Positions 40,902 to 50,538 are shown, numbered from the stretch's first letter. The stretch is DNA of 64,000 bases from Paenibacillus sp. FSL M7-0420 (GCF_038002345.1 NZ_JBBOCJ010000001.1:4216001-4280000), one strand, 5' to 3'. Program-made: numbers and translations. Notes: generated from the letters alone by a model not told the origin.

Positions 40902-41741
40902 ATGGAATTACTGGACCCGCGTGTGGATTTTGTATTCAAACGGATATTTGGCAGCGAGAACAACAAGGATGTACTGTTGGCATTTCTTAACCGCATTTTC
41001 ACCGAAGCTGGCGAGCCGCCGTTGACTGAGATTATTTTAATGAATCCATATACGGATAAAGACGATCCACTGGATAAACAGTCCATCTTTGATGTTTATG
41101 CCAGAACGTCAGAAGGTAAACTGATTGATATAGAGATGCAGCTGTTTAATAAGTACGACATAGAGAAAAGAACGCTTTTTTATTGGAGTAAACGATATGC
41201 GAGTCAACTCAGCGAGGGTGAAAAGTATCCAGAATTGAAGAAATGCGTAACGATCAATATTTTGAATTATTCGTTCTTGAAGAATAAGCAATATCATAAC
41301 GTATTTCATTTGCGGGAAGACCGGACAGGGATATCCTTGATTGACGACATCGAGGTTCATTTCTTGGAATTACCGAAGCTTGATGAACTTAGTGTGCCAA
41401 CTGAAGGTGGACTGATCAATTGGCTATTGTTCCTGAAAGGTGCGGATACATCACACTGGGAGGTGCTGAAGATGAATGAGCCGGGATTAGAGAAGGCGAT
41501 GGATACTCTGCAATATCTGAGTCAGGATTCAGAGGCCAGACGATTGTATGAAGCGAGACAGAAGTATTTGCATGATGAGGCCTCCATGCTGGGAAGTGCC
41601 AAATTGGCAGGTATGAAGGAAGGTATCAAGGAAGGTATCAAAGAAGTAGCGAAGAATATGCTGGACTTGAATCTGGACATAATGACCATTGTAAAGGCCA
41701 CTGGATTAACAGAGCAGGAGATCCATTCTTTGAGAAAGTAA
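40902..41741 (+). CDS. Rpn-family PD-(D/E)xK nuclease/putative transposase
   Basis: A 279-residue protein of the Rpn/PF12784 family (recombination-promoting nuclease or PD-(D/E)xK transposase-like). The nuclease core is seen as LDPRVDFVFKRIFGSENNKD near the N-terminus, then SIFDVYARTSEGKLIDIEMQ with the D and E-x-Q catalytic residues. The C-terminal region has the typical short repeat GMKEGIKEGIKEV and a small helical end. These genes are abundant and strain-variable in Firmicutes; roles proposed include DNA exchange and phage defence. It has its own terminator and no operon partner. Confidence 0.88.
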   Translation: MELLDPRVDFVFKRIFGSENNKDVLLAFLNRIFTEAGEPPLTEIILMNPYTDKDDPLDKQSIFDVYARTSEGKLIDIEMQLFNKYDIEKRTLFYWSKRYASQLSEGEKYPELKKCVTINILNYSFLKNKQYHNVFHLREDRTGISLIDDIEVHFLELPKLDELSVPTEGGLINWLLFLKGADTSHWEVLKMNEPGLEKAMDTLQYLSQDSEARRLYEARQKYLHDEASMLGSAKLAGMKEGIKEGIKEVAKNMLDLNLDIMTIVKATGLTEQEIHSLRK

Positions 41742-41778
41742 AGAATGAGCATCCACACGTTGATGCTACTTACCAAAC

Positions 41779-41828
41779 AGGGGCCATCCCAAGCAGCCAT
41801 ATCATGGCTTTTAGGACAGCCCCTTTTA
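41779..41828 (+). terminator. Terminator of the Rpn gene
   Basis: AGGGGC and GCCCCT enclose an inner hairpin AGCCAT/ATGGCT and are followed by TTTTAT, 38 bases after the Rpn stop. It may also serve the convergent murR-like gene. Confidence 0.7.
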
Positions 41829-41843
41829 TAGAGAGGTTCAACA

Positions 41844-42695
41844 TTAGTCATTCAAAACTTCAATCATCTGCCTTGTCTTCGCCAGCTGCTCCACAGTTAA
41901 ATCATGCTGGGCAGAAGCATATACGCTAAAGACAATATCGAGCACAAATAATTGGGCAAACCTTGAGCTGGTTGCCGCACTGCGAAGTGTGGCTTCCGGG
42001 GCACGTGATGTAAATAAAGAAACATCCGCCAGCTGGGAAAGCTTGTTATTTCCAGGACGGGTAAGGCTGATTGTTTTGATCCCGTGCTCCTTGGCCCGTT
42101 TGGTTAATTGAATGACCTCGCCCGTCTCCCCGCTATACGAAATTCCCCAGAAGACAGCGTTCTCTGATTTCGTAGCCATAGCTGCCGCCAATAAATGACG
42201 GTCTGAAATAGCATATACATTTTTGCCGAGCCGCAGCCATTTCTGTGCCGCATCCTCTGCAATAATAAAAGAGGCGCCTATCCCATAAACATAAATAACC
42301 TCTGCCTGCTGTAACAGGCTCACGGCCTGCTCAATCGAATGCGCGTCCAGTTGACTGGCTGTATTCTGAAAGGTCAATATGGTATTGGACAACATTTTAT
42401 CAATGATCGAATGCACCGTCTCGTTGGATTCTACATCAAAGTAGCCGACATAATTCGTATTCTCTACTTCTGCGGATAAACGGATCTTCAGGGCGGGGAA
42501 GCCCTCGATGCCCAATGAACGGCAAAAACGGACAACCGCCGCACTGCTTGCCTCCGCTTTAGCCGCTAACTCATGTATGCTCATATGCATCACTTCTTTA
42601 GCATTGGCAAGAATGTACTCCGCTACTTTTTTTTCGGATTCCGGCAGTTCATTTAATACCAGTTCAATTTGAGAAATCATACTTCCTGCTGCCAA
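41844..42695 (-). CDS. murR: MurR/RpiR-family regulator of the MurNAc operon
   Basis: A 283-residue regulator: N-terminal RpiR helix-turn-helix (VAEYILANAKEVMHMSIHEL, AAKAEASSAAVVRFCRSLGI) and a C-terminal SIS sugar-phosphate domain with VYGIGASFIIAEDA and GISYSGETGEV. TTG 42695 has GAGGAG upstream; an ATG five codons later is an alternative. It is the last gene of the murQ-murP-mupG operon, 61 bases after mupG. The likely effector is MurNAc-6-phosphate. The palindrome before murQ is its probable target. Confidence 0.87.
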   Translation of the reverse strand: MAAGSMISQIELVLNELPESEKKVAEYILANAKEVMHMSIHELAAKAEASSAAVVRFCRSLGIEGFPALKIRLSAEVENTNYVGYFDVESNETVHSIIDKMLSNTILTFQNTASQLDAHSIEQAVSLLQQAEVIYVYGIGASFIIAEDAAQKWLRLGKNVYAISDRHLLAAAMATKSENAVFWGISYSGETGEVIQLTKRAKEHGIKTISLTRPGNNKLSQLADVSLFTSRAPEATLRSAATSSRFAQLFVLDIVFSVYASAQHDLTVEQLAKTRQMIEVLND

Positions 42696-42756
42696 GTTCT
42701 AAACTCCTCTCCTCAGTCTATTCTCCTTATTGTAACAAAATAGAAGGGAGTAATCA

Positions 42757-43818
42757 TTAAGTAGCAGCCGTGAAGCTGAAGCTCCTTCCGCCTTGTCTGA
42801 CGTAGTCCAATAGAGGAAGGTCCTCTTCTATCACATGACCAATCACATTAACAGCCTCATGTGCCGGCAGATCTCTTAATGCGATCTGTAATTCATGTTC
42901 ATAGCGGCCATACAAATAATTATCGACGGTAATTGTTCCTCTGGGCCGCTTGTTCGTATGCATAGGCGCAATCCTTCGGGTCATTCCAAAACGCTCCTGA
43001 TCTGTCCGTGCCGTCTCAGAGCGAATCACATCACGGGCAGAGTCAAGGCGGTTCCGATGGACCTTATCCCATAAGGCATAAGGTAATTCTTGGGTTACCC
43101 GCAAAGGAATAACCCCTTCCTCATACCGCTGAAATTGAATCTGAGATCCTTCTGAGAGGGTTAAATCGCCAACGAAAATTTTGTCCACTGCACAATCTTG
43201 CTCTAATTCCAGGTAGGCTAGAAAAGAAGATTGATTCCGGTGCTTCTCCAGGGTAGGCAAGCTTTGAAATAACGGTTTTCTCTTCAGCCCGTCTCCCGGA
43301 ATAAAGGCCATCGTCGTAATCCCTTCCGCTTGCAGCCACCTGTTCTTCGCTATGAACGGTTCCTTATCCAGACCTGTCTCCGGGCGGGGATAATAATTAT
43401 GCCAGGCTTCAATGTTCTCAAGACACATCGGATGCTCCTTCAATGCGGCTAAGAATTCCGGGGTTAAGGTGCTGGCATTTAAGGCGATTCTCATTTTGTT
43501 GGAGTAGGCGGCAATGTCACGGGCTTCAAAGCCGAAATCCATCCGCAAACCTGTAACACCAGCCTCTAGTAGAAAGGGTAACGAAAAGTTCTCCAATGCC
43601 TGCCCGGAGATATCCGCCATCAGGTCCATTCCTAACCGCCGGGCAACCTTTGCGGTCTCCAGCAATTTCTCCTTCAATGCTCCGAACTCATCCTCCGGCA
43701 TATGAAGAGAGGTGAATATTTCGGTACAGCCTGCAGCCTTCATGTGTTCCATATACTTCACATTGTCTTCTAACGTGCGGTCCGCCACAAAAATTGAAAT
43801 TCCGAGCACTGGAATCAC
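42757..43818 (-). CDS. mupG: 6-phospho-N-acetylmuramidase, MupG/DUF871
   Basis: A 353-residue cytosolic protein of the DUF871 family, shown in Staphylococcus to be the 6-phospho-N-acetylmuramidase MupG. It has the TIM-barrel opening GISIFVADRTLEDNVKYMEH and CTEIFTSLHMPE, and the C-terminal cyclophilin-like part. It would hydrolyse MurNAc-6P-GlcNAc produced by PTS import to MurNAc-6P and GlcNAc. It lies 19 bases after the PTS gene in a cell-wall recycling operon. Confidence 0.88.
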   Translation of the reverse strand: MIPVLGISIFVADRTLEDNVKYMEHMKAAGCTEIFTSLHMPEDEFGALKEKLLETAKVARRLGMDLMADISGQALENFSLPFLLEAGVTGLRMDFGFEARDIAAYSNKMRIALNASTLTPEFLAALKEHPMCLENIEAWHNYYPRPETGLDKEPFIAKNRWLQAEGITTMAFIPGDGLKRKPLFQSLPTLEKHRNQSSFLAYLELEQDCAVDKIFVGDLTLSEGSQIQFQRYEEGVIPLRVTQELPYALWDKVHRNRLDSARDVIRSETARTDQERFGMTRRIAPMHTNKRPRGTITVDNYLYGRYEHELQIALRDLPAHEAVNVIGHVIEEDLPLLDYVRQGGRSFSFTAAT

Positions 43819-43837
43819 CTCAATATCTCAGGGTCGC

Positions 43838-45256
43838 TTAATTCTGTTCTGCCATAGCCTCTTTGGGTGTACCGAAGAGATAAGTGGCGATAAATCCGCC
43901 AGCGTAAGCTGCAATTAAGCCTATTACGTATTTCAGCCATAATCCACCCGCAATCAAGGGAATTAAGGCAACTCCGGAAGGACCAATAGCAATGGCTCCA
44001 ACGTTGCCGAATAAACCAATGACCGCACCACCAATCCCGCCTCCAATACAAGCTGTAACAAACGGCCGGCCTAGCGGTAAAGTAACCCCGTAAATCAATG
44101 GCTCACCGATTCCCAGAATCCCCACCGGAAGAGCACCTTTAATCATGTTCGTCAATGATTTATTCTTCTTGCAGCGAATCCATAAGGCGATGGAAGCCCC
44201 AACCTGGCCTGCACCGGCCATAGCCAGCATCGGCAGCAGCAGCGTCATCCCTGAATCATTGATCATCTCAATGTGAATCGGCGTCAACACCTGATGCAGC
44301 CCTAACATAACAAGCGGCAGGAACGCAGTTCCTAACACAAAGCCTGAGAATGCTCCGCCCACTTCTAACGTCCAGTTAATCGCTCCGATTAAATTGCTTG
44401 AGATGAATCCGGCGAACGGCATGATGAAAAAGATGGTTACCAGCCCTACAGCCAGCAAGGCGATTGTAGGTGTAACGATAATATCAACCGCATCAGGAAT
44501 CACTTTACGCAAATATCTCTCAACGATGGACAGAATCCATACGGCGATGAGAACGCCGATCACCCCGCCTTGACCCGGTGTCAGAGGTGTACCCGTAAAT
44601 ATATTAGTAATGGTCAGGTCTGCTGTAACCCCTGTTAACAGTGTTACCCCGCCGATTACTCCCCCGAGAGCAGGCGTAGCTCCGAATTCTTTGGCAGCGT
44701 TAATACCGACATAAATCACCAGGTAACTGAAAATCGCATTTTTGATGACATTTAATATCGTCACATATTGCTGCCAGGTTGCTGTGTCTAAATTACCCGC
44801 TGTAATATTGTTCGCCAGAATAGAGCCAATACCCGCAATTAATCCGGCTCCAACGAATGCAGGGATAAGCGGGATGAATATATTTCCGATCTTCCGCAAA
44901 AAGTTTTTGAACGGCGTATCATTCTTCTTTTTTAGCTGCGCCTTCATTTGTGCGCCTTTGGCCTGTAATTGTTCAGCCGAAGTTGAAGGATCGCCCCCAG
45001 GACTGCTTGCTTCCAACACTTTACCGAATTCTTCAGCTACCTTGGTCACGACCCCAGGTCCGAGAATGACTTGATAGGTTTCATCATCCACTACTCCCAG
45101 AACCCCGTCGATTTGCTTCAAGTCCGCTTCAGCGATCCGGCTGCGGTCCACAACAGTTACACGAAGACGAGTCATGCAATGGGTGTACTCGGATACATTC
45201 GCACGGCCACCGATGGCCCCTAATATTTTGACCGCTAAATCATGATATTTACTCAT
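43838..45256 (-). CDS. murP: PTS IIBC component for MurNAc or MurNAc-GlcNAc
   Basis: A 472-residue glucose/sucrose-family PTS permease. The IIB domain (1-85) has the phospho-acceptor C27 in THCMTRLRV; a linker of Lys/Gln-rich residues follows; the IIC domain (about 105-465) has about ten helices and the GEPLIYGVTLPLGRP motif. There is no IIA domain, so phosphate must come from another IIA such as that of glucose PTS, as for other MurP proteins. It follows murQ by 26 bases. Confidence 0.88.
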   Translation of the reverse strand: MSKYHDLAVKILGAIGGRANVSEYTHCMTRLRVTVVDRSRIAEADLKQIDGVLGVVDDETYQVILGPGVVTKVAEEFGKVLEASSPGGDPSTSAEQLQAKGAQMKAQLKKKNDTPFKNFLRKIGNIFIPLIPAFVGAGLIAGIGSILANNITAGNLDTATWQQYVTILNVIKNAIFSYLVIYVGINAAKEFGATPALGGVIGGVTLLTGVTADLTITNIFTGTPLTPGQGGVIGVLIAVWILSIVERYLRKVIPDAVDIIVTPTIALLAVGLVTIFFIMPFAGFISSNLIGAINWTLEVGGAFSGFVLGTAFLPLVMLGLHQVLTPIHIEMINDSGMTLLLPMLAMAGAGQVGASIALWIRCKKNKSLTNMIKGALPVGILGIGEPLIYGVTLPLGRPFVTACIGGGIGGAVIGLFGNVGAIAIGPSGVALIPLIAGGLWLKYVIGLIAAYAGGFIATYLFGTPKEAMAEQN

Positions 45257-45282
45257 GTTGTAGCCCCCTTCTTCTTATCGTA

Positions 45283-46170
45283 TTATTGAATCGCCTGACG
45301 GACGAAGCCTTGTGATGCTTCCAGCCGCTGCACAGCTTCTTCCTTAGTTAGCCCCGCAAGAATCATCACAATGGCAATCTTCGGTTTCTGATCTGCCTGC
45401 TTCAGAACACGCTCCGCTGTTTCAGCGTCACACTCTGTCGCATCCATCACAATCCGTTTGGCACGTTCTACAAGCTTTTCATTGGTCAGCTGTACATCCA
45501 CCATTAAATTTCCATATACTTTGCCCGTACGAATCATCGAAGCGGTTGATAGCATATTGCAGATTAATTTCTGCGAACTCCCCGCCTTCAAACGTGTTGA
45601 CCCGGTTAATACCTCCGGTCCATTTACGACTTCAATCGCAATCCCGGCAATTCTGCCAATCGCTGAATCTTTGTTGCAGCTCACAGCTACAGTGGGTGTT
45701 CCAATAGAATTGGCATATTCTAATCCGCCGATCACATAGGGTGTGCGTCCGCTGGCGGCAATGCCGACGACAACATCTTTCGCTGTCAGCTTAATATCCT
45801 GTAGATCCTGCACCCCTAATTGTTCATTGTCCTCTGCGCCTTCGACGGCTTTGATAAACGCCCTCTCTCCCCCGGCAATTAGCCCGATGACCTCCTCAGG
45901 TGCTGTTCCAAAGGTTGGCGGACATTCAACAGCATCCAGCAGGCCGATACGCCCGCTTGTTCCAGCCCCCATGTAAATTAAGCGTCCGCCTTGTTTGATC
46001 GCCATTGTAATCACTTCCACAGCTTGCGCAATTTGCGGAATGACTTGTTTCACAGCTTGTGCGACCTTGTGATCTTCTTCATTCATCACTTCCAGAAGCT
46101 CAAGCGGTGTTAACTCATCCAGGTTCATGGTCTTCTTATTGCGGGTCTCCGTTGTCAAATGCTCTAACAT
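45283..46170 (-). CDS. murQ: N-acetylmuramic acid 6-phosphate etherase
   Basis: A 295-residue SIS-domain lyase. Highly conserved blocks: [70 protein letters not shown] and VYGNLMVDV. It cleaves MurNAc-6P to GlcNAc-6P and D-lactate. I use ATG 46170 ([14 protein letters not shown]), where homologues begin; an ATG four codons earlier at 46182 also fits. It is first in the murQ-murP-mupG-murR operon. Confidence 0.93.
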   Translation of the reverse strand: MLEHLTTETRNKKTMNLDELTPLELLEVMNEEDHKVAQAVKQVIPQIAQAVEVITMAIKQGGRLIYMGAGTSGRIGLLDAVECPPTFGTAPEEVIGLIAGGERAFIKAVEGAEDNEQLGVQDLQDIKLTAKDVVVGIAASGRTPYVIGGLEYANSIGTPTVAVSCNKDSAIGRIAGIAIEVVNGPEVLTGSTRLKAGSSQKLICNMLSTASMIRTGKVYGNLMVDVQLTNEKLVERAKRIVMDATECDAETAERVLKQADQKPKIAIVMILAGLTKEEAVQRLEASQGFVRQAIQ

Positions 46171-46228
46171 GATTTCCATCATCCTTTTCCGTTTATGAAA
46201 TCGCTCTCTAAATGCAGAATACCATTAC

Positions 46229-46277
46229 TGAAATATTATTTCAACATAATTATTATTTTATTAAAATTAAATATCAA
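46229..46277 (-). promoter_or_regulatory. murQ promoter with palindromic operator
   Basis: On the minus strand TTGATA (46272-46277) and AATAAT (46249-46254) are 17 bases apart. Directly downstream lies the perfect 15-base dyad TGAAATATTATTTCA (46229-46243). The position over the transcription start fits repression by the MurR/RpiR-type protein encoded in the operon. Confidence 0.7.
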
Positions 46278-46295
46278 TAAGGAATTGAACACATA

Positions 46296-46332
46296 CAAAA
46301 ACAAACCCCTGCGATGCACACAGGAGCTTGTT
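46296..46332 (-). terminator. Rho-independent terminator facing murQ
   Basis: On the minus strand AACAAGCTCCTG and CAGGGGTTTGTT form a 12-pair stem (two G-U) around a 9-base loop followed by TTTTTG. It would insulate the murQ promoter from leftward transcription coming from the 47-kb region. Confidence 0.75.
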
Positions 46333-46434
46333 CATGTTTCCTTCTTCTATAATTCCCCTTTACGCCTCCATCAACCCTAACGCAGAATCGCTCCTTTTGT
46401 CATCCACTATTGTTAGTCAGGAACCGGACTTCAA

Positions 46435-46980
46435 ATGGCAAAATGGGATAATATGCTGGCTATGCTATGGATGCTGCAGTCCGGCAAAAAACTCACTGCC
46501 GCACAGATTGCGGACAGTCTGGAGATCAGCGTCCGGACCGTGTAACGGTAATATCGACGCGCTTGGTGCCAGCAGTGTACCGGTGGTTGCGGAATCCGGG
46601 CATGACGGCGGAGTGTATATTCTGGACAGCTTCAGCGAGACCCCTCTGTTCTTCAACGCGTTAGAGCTGAAGGCTACTTCCGCAGCCAAGCGGAAGAGGA
46701 GCAGGAAGAAGCCGGCCCCCTTGCGGTTATCCGCATTGAAGGGGAGCCTGATACGCTGAACAAGCTATGCAGCAATTGGCATCTGCGTCACTACTTGACG
46801 GAACGGAACGACCGGGAGGCGCGGTTCCTGCTCGATGTTCCGTCCATGAACAAGTACCTGCCCAAGTATCTGCTGTCGTTCGGTACAGCGATCCGTATCC
46901 GGGAGCCGCTTGCGCTGAAGCTTCTGATTCAGGACAGAGCCCGCGAGATCAGCAGACATTACATGGACGATGCCGATTGA
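46435..46980 (+). pseudogene. Decayed YafY/WYL-family HTH regulator
   Basis: The remnant starts at ATG 46435 with an HTH_11 segment (MAKWDNMLAMLWMLQSGKKL, then TAAQIADSLEISVRTV) and hits a stop at 46543. After a +1 shift the next homologous block follows (YIDALGASSVPVVAESGHDG, GVYILDSFSETPLFFNALEL). After a large internal gap a third frame carries the C-terminal end (RNDREARFLLDVPSMNKYLP and ALKLLIQDRAREISRHYMDD) to TGA 46978-46980. The middle (the WYL core) is deleted. No function is expected. Confidence 0.85.
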
Positions 46981-47002
46981 ACTTCACTGACAAGCGGTTT
47001 GT

Positions 47003-47362
47003 TTAGACCTTAAACAATATAATGATCTCGGTAAGCAGAACGAGCCCGGCGGCCGATACACCCAGCGAATTAATAATCGTCAGTGCATCCGGGTAGCTCT
47101 CTTTGCGGAACTGGGAGCACAGGGAGACCGTCCATAATACGCTGAAAAATAGTCCGGCAGACCCGCAGCCCTGCTCGTTCAGGACCTGTCTTCTGCGCCG
47201 AAAGAATCTGCCGAGTCCGGCAAAAGTGAATGCCATATAAATAATAAGCTCAGCCGATGAAATGGCGATGACCTCGCCTGCAGAAAACAGATGCATCAAT
47301 GCGTACTGAATGCTAAAACCCATAATTACAAGCATGTTAAAGGAAACCTTGTGAATACTCAA
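47003..47362 (-). CDS. Small membrane protein of unknown function
   Basis: A 119-residue hydrophobic protein with about four predicted helices (residues ~8-26, 31-50, 67-83, 95-116) and a basic loop RRRR near residue 55. ATG 47362 has GGGGGAAGAGG upstream. I do not recognise the family. It is transcribed toward the decayed regulator and ends before the terminator at 46296-46332. Confidence 0.65.
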   Translation of the reverse strand: MSIHKVSFNMLVIMGFSIQYALMHLFSAGEVIAISSAELIIYMAFTFAGLGRFFRRRRQVLNEQGCGSAGLFFSVLWTVSLCSQFRKESYPDALTIINSLGVSAAGLVLLTEIIILFKV

Positions 47363-47515
47363 GCCTCTTCCCCCTCCTGCGTAAAAACGTACACAGCATT
47401 TAGATAACGCTTACATTATAATTGTAATCGTTTTCCTTTTCTGTGATTAATGACGCTTCGGGCCTATAGGAAGATATGCTTTGCGGGTCTTTGCGCCCGG
47501 GTTCTGCGCACTAAG

Positions 47516-47544
47516 AACCGGGCTGCTTCGGCAACAGCCCGGTT
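47516..47544. terminator. Strong hairpin after the secreted-protein gene
   Basis: AACCGGGCTG and CAGCCCGGTT form a perfect 10-pair stem with a 9-base loop containing CTTCGG-like tetraloop sequence, 28 bases beyond the stop at 47572. T-rich sequence is on the plus-strand side (TTTCTTCC); the minus-strand side is poor. Confidence 0.55.
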
Positions 47545-47571
47545 TCTTCCACAAGATGTAAGTGGTCTTGA

Positions 47572-48489
47572 CTACATAGCTTCCAGATAATCCATCACAG
47601 CCTGAGTCTTCTTATCGCCATTCTGCTCCACAAGCAGGAGGAAATCATCCAGCTGAGTCAGCAGCCTGCTGGCCTCAATCTGCTCAGGACCTGCCTCAGA
47701 AAGGGTATTCTCATACGCAATTGCCGCTTTTAGAAGGATGACCTGGGTCTTCTTGTCGAACAGCGGTGTGTTGGGGGCTCCGTTAAACACAATCTGCTTG
47801 GAAGCTTCAAAGGCTTCCTTCATGGCGGCGGCACGGTTAGAGGTCTTATACGTCTGCACAAAGGCTTCATACTGCACCGCCCGTTCCACGACCTGGTACC
47901 AGTCCACCTGTAAAGTTCTGTTGATCATAGTGGGTTGCTCCGACTCTGCGGCCATCAGGTCAATATATACCTGGAGATCTTTGCTGAGGTACGGCTTGAA
48001 TCCTTTGAAGCTCTTGTATTGAATGACCGGAACAAACCCGCCGCCGCCCCTCTCCAGCTTATAGTTCATGGCCGTCAAGTCTTGCAGTACAATCCGTGAC
48101 TCGGACCGCTTCACCTTGGAGCGTGCCAACGCCATGGACATGCCGGGGGTGTATATATTTTTGATATCCAGTTGAACGACAGGCGCATTCATACGTTTGG
48201 TTGCTGTAGGAAGGTAAGCCTTTAGTGCATTCTCCAGATGCAGCACCGCCAGATTCGCTTCGAGCTGCGTCATCTGGCCGATCCGGTTAACCAGCGTAGC
48301 TTGGGCCAGGCCAATGGAAGACGGCTTTTGCAATCTCTGTTCGAATAAAGCGAAGGCTGTTGTAGGCTTCACCGCCGCTGCCTCGATCTTCTGCGGGAAA
48401 GCGCCAAGAACGGTAATTCCGGTGCTAGTCAATAACAGTGCGGAGGCAAGCATGGCTGCCAGGTTTTTGGTTAATCTCTTCGGCCTCAT
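47572..48489 (-). CDS. Secreted hypothetical protein
   Basis: A 305-residue exported protein starting MRPKRLTKNLAAMLASALLL. I prefer ATG 48489, seven bases after AAGGGGTG, over GTG 48495. The signal peptide ends near residue 38 (FPQKIEAAA). The mature protein is mainly helical with a small Gly-run (GGGG) and no catalytic motif I recognise. It could be an envelope-associated structural protein. It stands alone. Confidence 0.7.
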   Translation of the reverse strand: MRPKRLTKNLAAMLASALLLTSTGITVLGAFPQKIEAAAVKPTTAFALFEQRLQKPSSIGLAQATLVNRIGQMTQLEANLAVLHLENALKAYLPTATKRMNAPVVQLDIKNIYTPGMSMALARSKVKRSESRIVLQDLTAMNYKLERGGGGFVPVIQYKSFKGFKPYLSKDLQVYIDLMAAESEQPTMINRTLQVDWYQVVERAVQYEAFVQTYKTSNRAAAMKEAFEASKQIVFNGAPNTPLFDKKTQVILLKAAIAYENTLSEAGPEQIEASRLLTQLDDFLLLVEQNGDKKTQAVMDYLEAM

Positions 48490-48628
48490 AAGCACACCCC
48501 TTCAATAAATAGACGTAGTGCTTATATTTTACCATACATTAACATCTGGTTTCACTGTCATAGACAACCCGATTATATGATCGCATAATAATATTATGAA
48601 ATATTGCCCATGAATAGGAGAATCATCA

Positions 48629-48994
48629 ATGAACTTATCCGAACCTTTTACAACCAGCCGTCTATACTTCCGCTTACTGAATCAATTAGACACCGATGCC
48701 GTCTACAAGCAATTCTCGGACCCGGACATGTGCAGATACTTCAGTGAGCCGCCCTGCGATTATAACGAAGCTGTGGAGATTATTGAGCATTACGCCCAGC
48801 CTGAAGGCAAAGGCCATCATCGCTATGGGATGTTTGACCGGGAGACCGGTTCCTTCATTGGCACCTGCGGCTATCATTACTGGGACGCTGAACGGAAGCA
48901 GGTGGAGATCGGTTATGACATCTGGAAGGACTATTGGGGGCAAGGTTATATGTCGGAGGCCCTGCTCCCTCCCCCATTGAGCTTTTCCAGATAA
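48629..48994 (+). pseudogene. GNAT acetyltransferase gene, 3' end lost
   Basis: The frame begins with a normal RimJ/RimL-type GNAT (TTSRLYFRLLNQLDTDAVYK, FIGTCGYHYWDAERKQVEIG, DYWGQGYMSEAL with the acetyl-CoA loop). Right after GYMSEAL the sequence turns into Pro/Ser-rich LPPPLSFSR, which is the antisense of the end of the convergent PucR gene. About 50 residues of the fold are missing, so the product is very probably inactive. A deletion junction near 48965-48975 is inferred. Confidence 0.75.
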
Positions 48995-50538
48995 TCTGTC
49001 ATTTGATAGGACATATATAGCCTTAGTACCTGATCGATCTGGCGCAAATCAAGCTGAATCAGTTCGTCGATCTGGCGTAAGCGGTACCGCAGGGTGTTGC
49101 GGTGGACGAATAGTTCGTCGGCGGTCTTTTGCAGCTGCTGGTTGTTATTCAAATAGCAATAGAGGGTATGATACAAGTCGGCATGATGCTTCTCATCGAA
49201 TACACGCAGGACCGTAAGCGCCGGATGGGTGACATCCCGGGAATCATGCTGCGCATGCGGGGATAACAGGTCATACAGCTGCACATCAGCATATAGCACA
49301 CGCGGCTCCGCAGGCCAGACGATCCGCCCGATCTCCAGCGCCTTGAGCGCCTGCAGATAATATTTGCGGCAGTCCGTAAGGTCGGTGAATTCCCTGCTGA
49401 TCCCCAGACGGAGCTGATGGCTGACGAGAAATTCCCGCAAGCTTGGATCATACTCTCTTGACCTGGACGATGCAGTATCACCCTCACTGACCCCTACCAT
49501 ATATTCATGGTAAAAAATCAGGCGCTCTTCCCCGAAATGCAGGTGCAGCTGATCCCTTAAATAACCAGTGTGTTTGCCGGAAGCGGAAGCCTCATACCCC
49601 GTAAGCTCCAGCACCAGAATAGACAATCTGCCCTTAGGCAGATGCACTCCGCTCCGCAGGCTCTCCTGAATAAGTACCGGTCCGTTCTCCTCATTCTCCA
49701 GCAATTCATAGATCAGCTCTTCATATTCCGCCTGGCTTGAATTCCTGTAAAAGCTGTTCTTAGCCAGCTCCGCTGCCACCAGCCCGGCCGTAAAACCCGC
49801 CAGCTCATGATCCTTCTGTTCAATCGGGCGTGTGTCGCCCAGCACAATCACATTCCCGACAGGCTTGCTGCCGATCCTAATCTTGGCGACCAGCTTGGTC
49901 ACCCGGCTTCCGCTGCATTCCACTTCGTAAGCCTCCAGCGACTCTATGCCGGTCTGCACACTCTTCAGTTGGTGGACGGCAGCTATGAAATCATAGGAAC
50001 AGTAGCCTTTGTGCAGATTATCGCTCCAGATGGGATCGCTAACCCCGCTACAATCCGAAGAAGCCAGAACCTTATAGCTTACATCGATGATAATTACCGG
50101 ATTGCCCATCAGCTCTGCCGCCGCACAGACGATTGCATCCAGTCCTTTGCCGGCGACACAGGCCTCAAGCATCCGGCCCTTAGCCTGCTCCCGTTCAGCC
50201 TCTTCCAGGAACAGCCCCCGGATCTGATTATAGAGCTCGAATACATCTTCCCCTGCCCCGAATTCCATACGGTTCTGTCTGCTATACATCTGCTGATGCT
50301 GGCCTGAAGCTGGCTCCACAGTATCATTAATCAGCATCAGGCTGGCCTGCTCCAACCCTTCTGCGTGATCCGGTAATCCGGACCGGTAGCCTACATAAAT
50401 AAATTCAGGCGCAAAATGCGTCAGGCTCTTCGTAATCAGCATCGTATCTGAATATGCTGTCGTTATTGCTTTGTTCCACTGGATATGTAGGGCTTGCTTA
50501 CTAAATTGTCTGCTAATCTGTTCAAAGGTTACATTCAT
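48946..50538 (-). CDS. PucR/CdaR-family transcriptional regulator
   Basis: A 530-residue regulator. ATG 50538 follows AAGGGGGGAGAG; the longer frame lacks a site. The N-terminal ~270 residues look like a sensory region (GAF-like: GNPVIIIDVSYKVLASSDCS, PVGNVIVLGDTRP). A GGDEF-like PucR middle segment follows, and the C-terminal PucR HTH_30 reads QQLQKTADELFVHRNTLRYR, LRQIDELIQLDL. The last ~10 residues (NGGGSRASDI) lie in the junction with the truncated GNAT. It is divergent from the acetoacetate decarboxylase gene and probably activates it. Confidence 0.87.
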   Translation of the reverse strand: MNVTFEQISRQFSKQALHIQWNKAITTAYSDTMLITKSLTHFAPEFIYVGYRSGLPDHAEGLEQASLMLINDTVEPASGQHQQMYSRQNRMEFGAGEDVFELYNQIRGLFLEEAEREQAKGRMLEACVAGKGLDAIVCAAAELMGNPVIIIDVSYKVLASSDCSGVSDPIWSDNLHKGYCSYDFIAAVHQLKSVQTGIESLEAYEVECSGSRVTKLVAKIRIGSKPVGNVIVLGDTRPIEQKDHELAGFTAGLVAAELAKNSFYRNSSQAEYEELIYELLENEENGPVLIQESLRSGVHLPKGRLSILVLELTGYEASASGKHTGYLRDQLHLHFGEERLIFYHEYMVGVSEGDTASSRSREYDPSLREFLVSHQLRLGISREFTDLTDCRKYYLQALKALEIGRIVWPAEPRVLYADVQLYDLLSPHAQHDSRDVTHPALTVLRVFDEKHHADLYHTLYCYLNNNQQLQKTADELFVHRNTLRYRLRQIDELIQLDLRQIDQVLRLYMSYQMTDYLEKLNGGGSRASDI

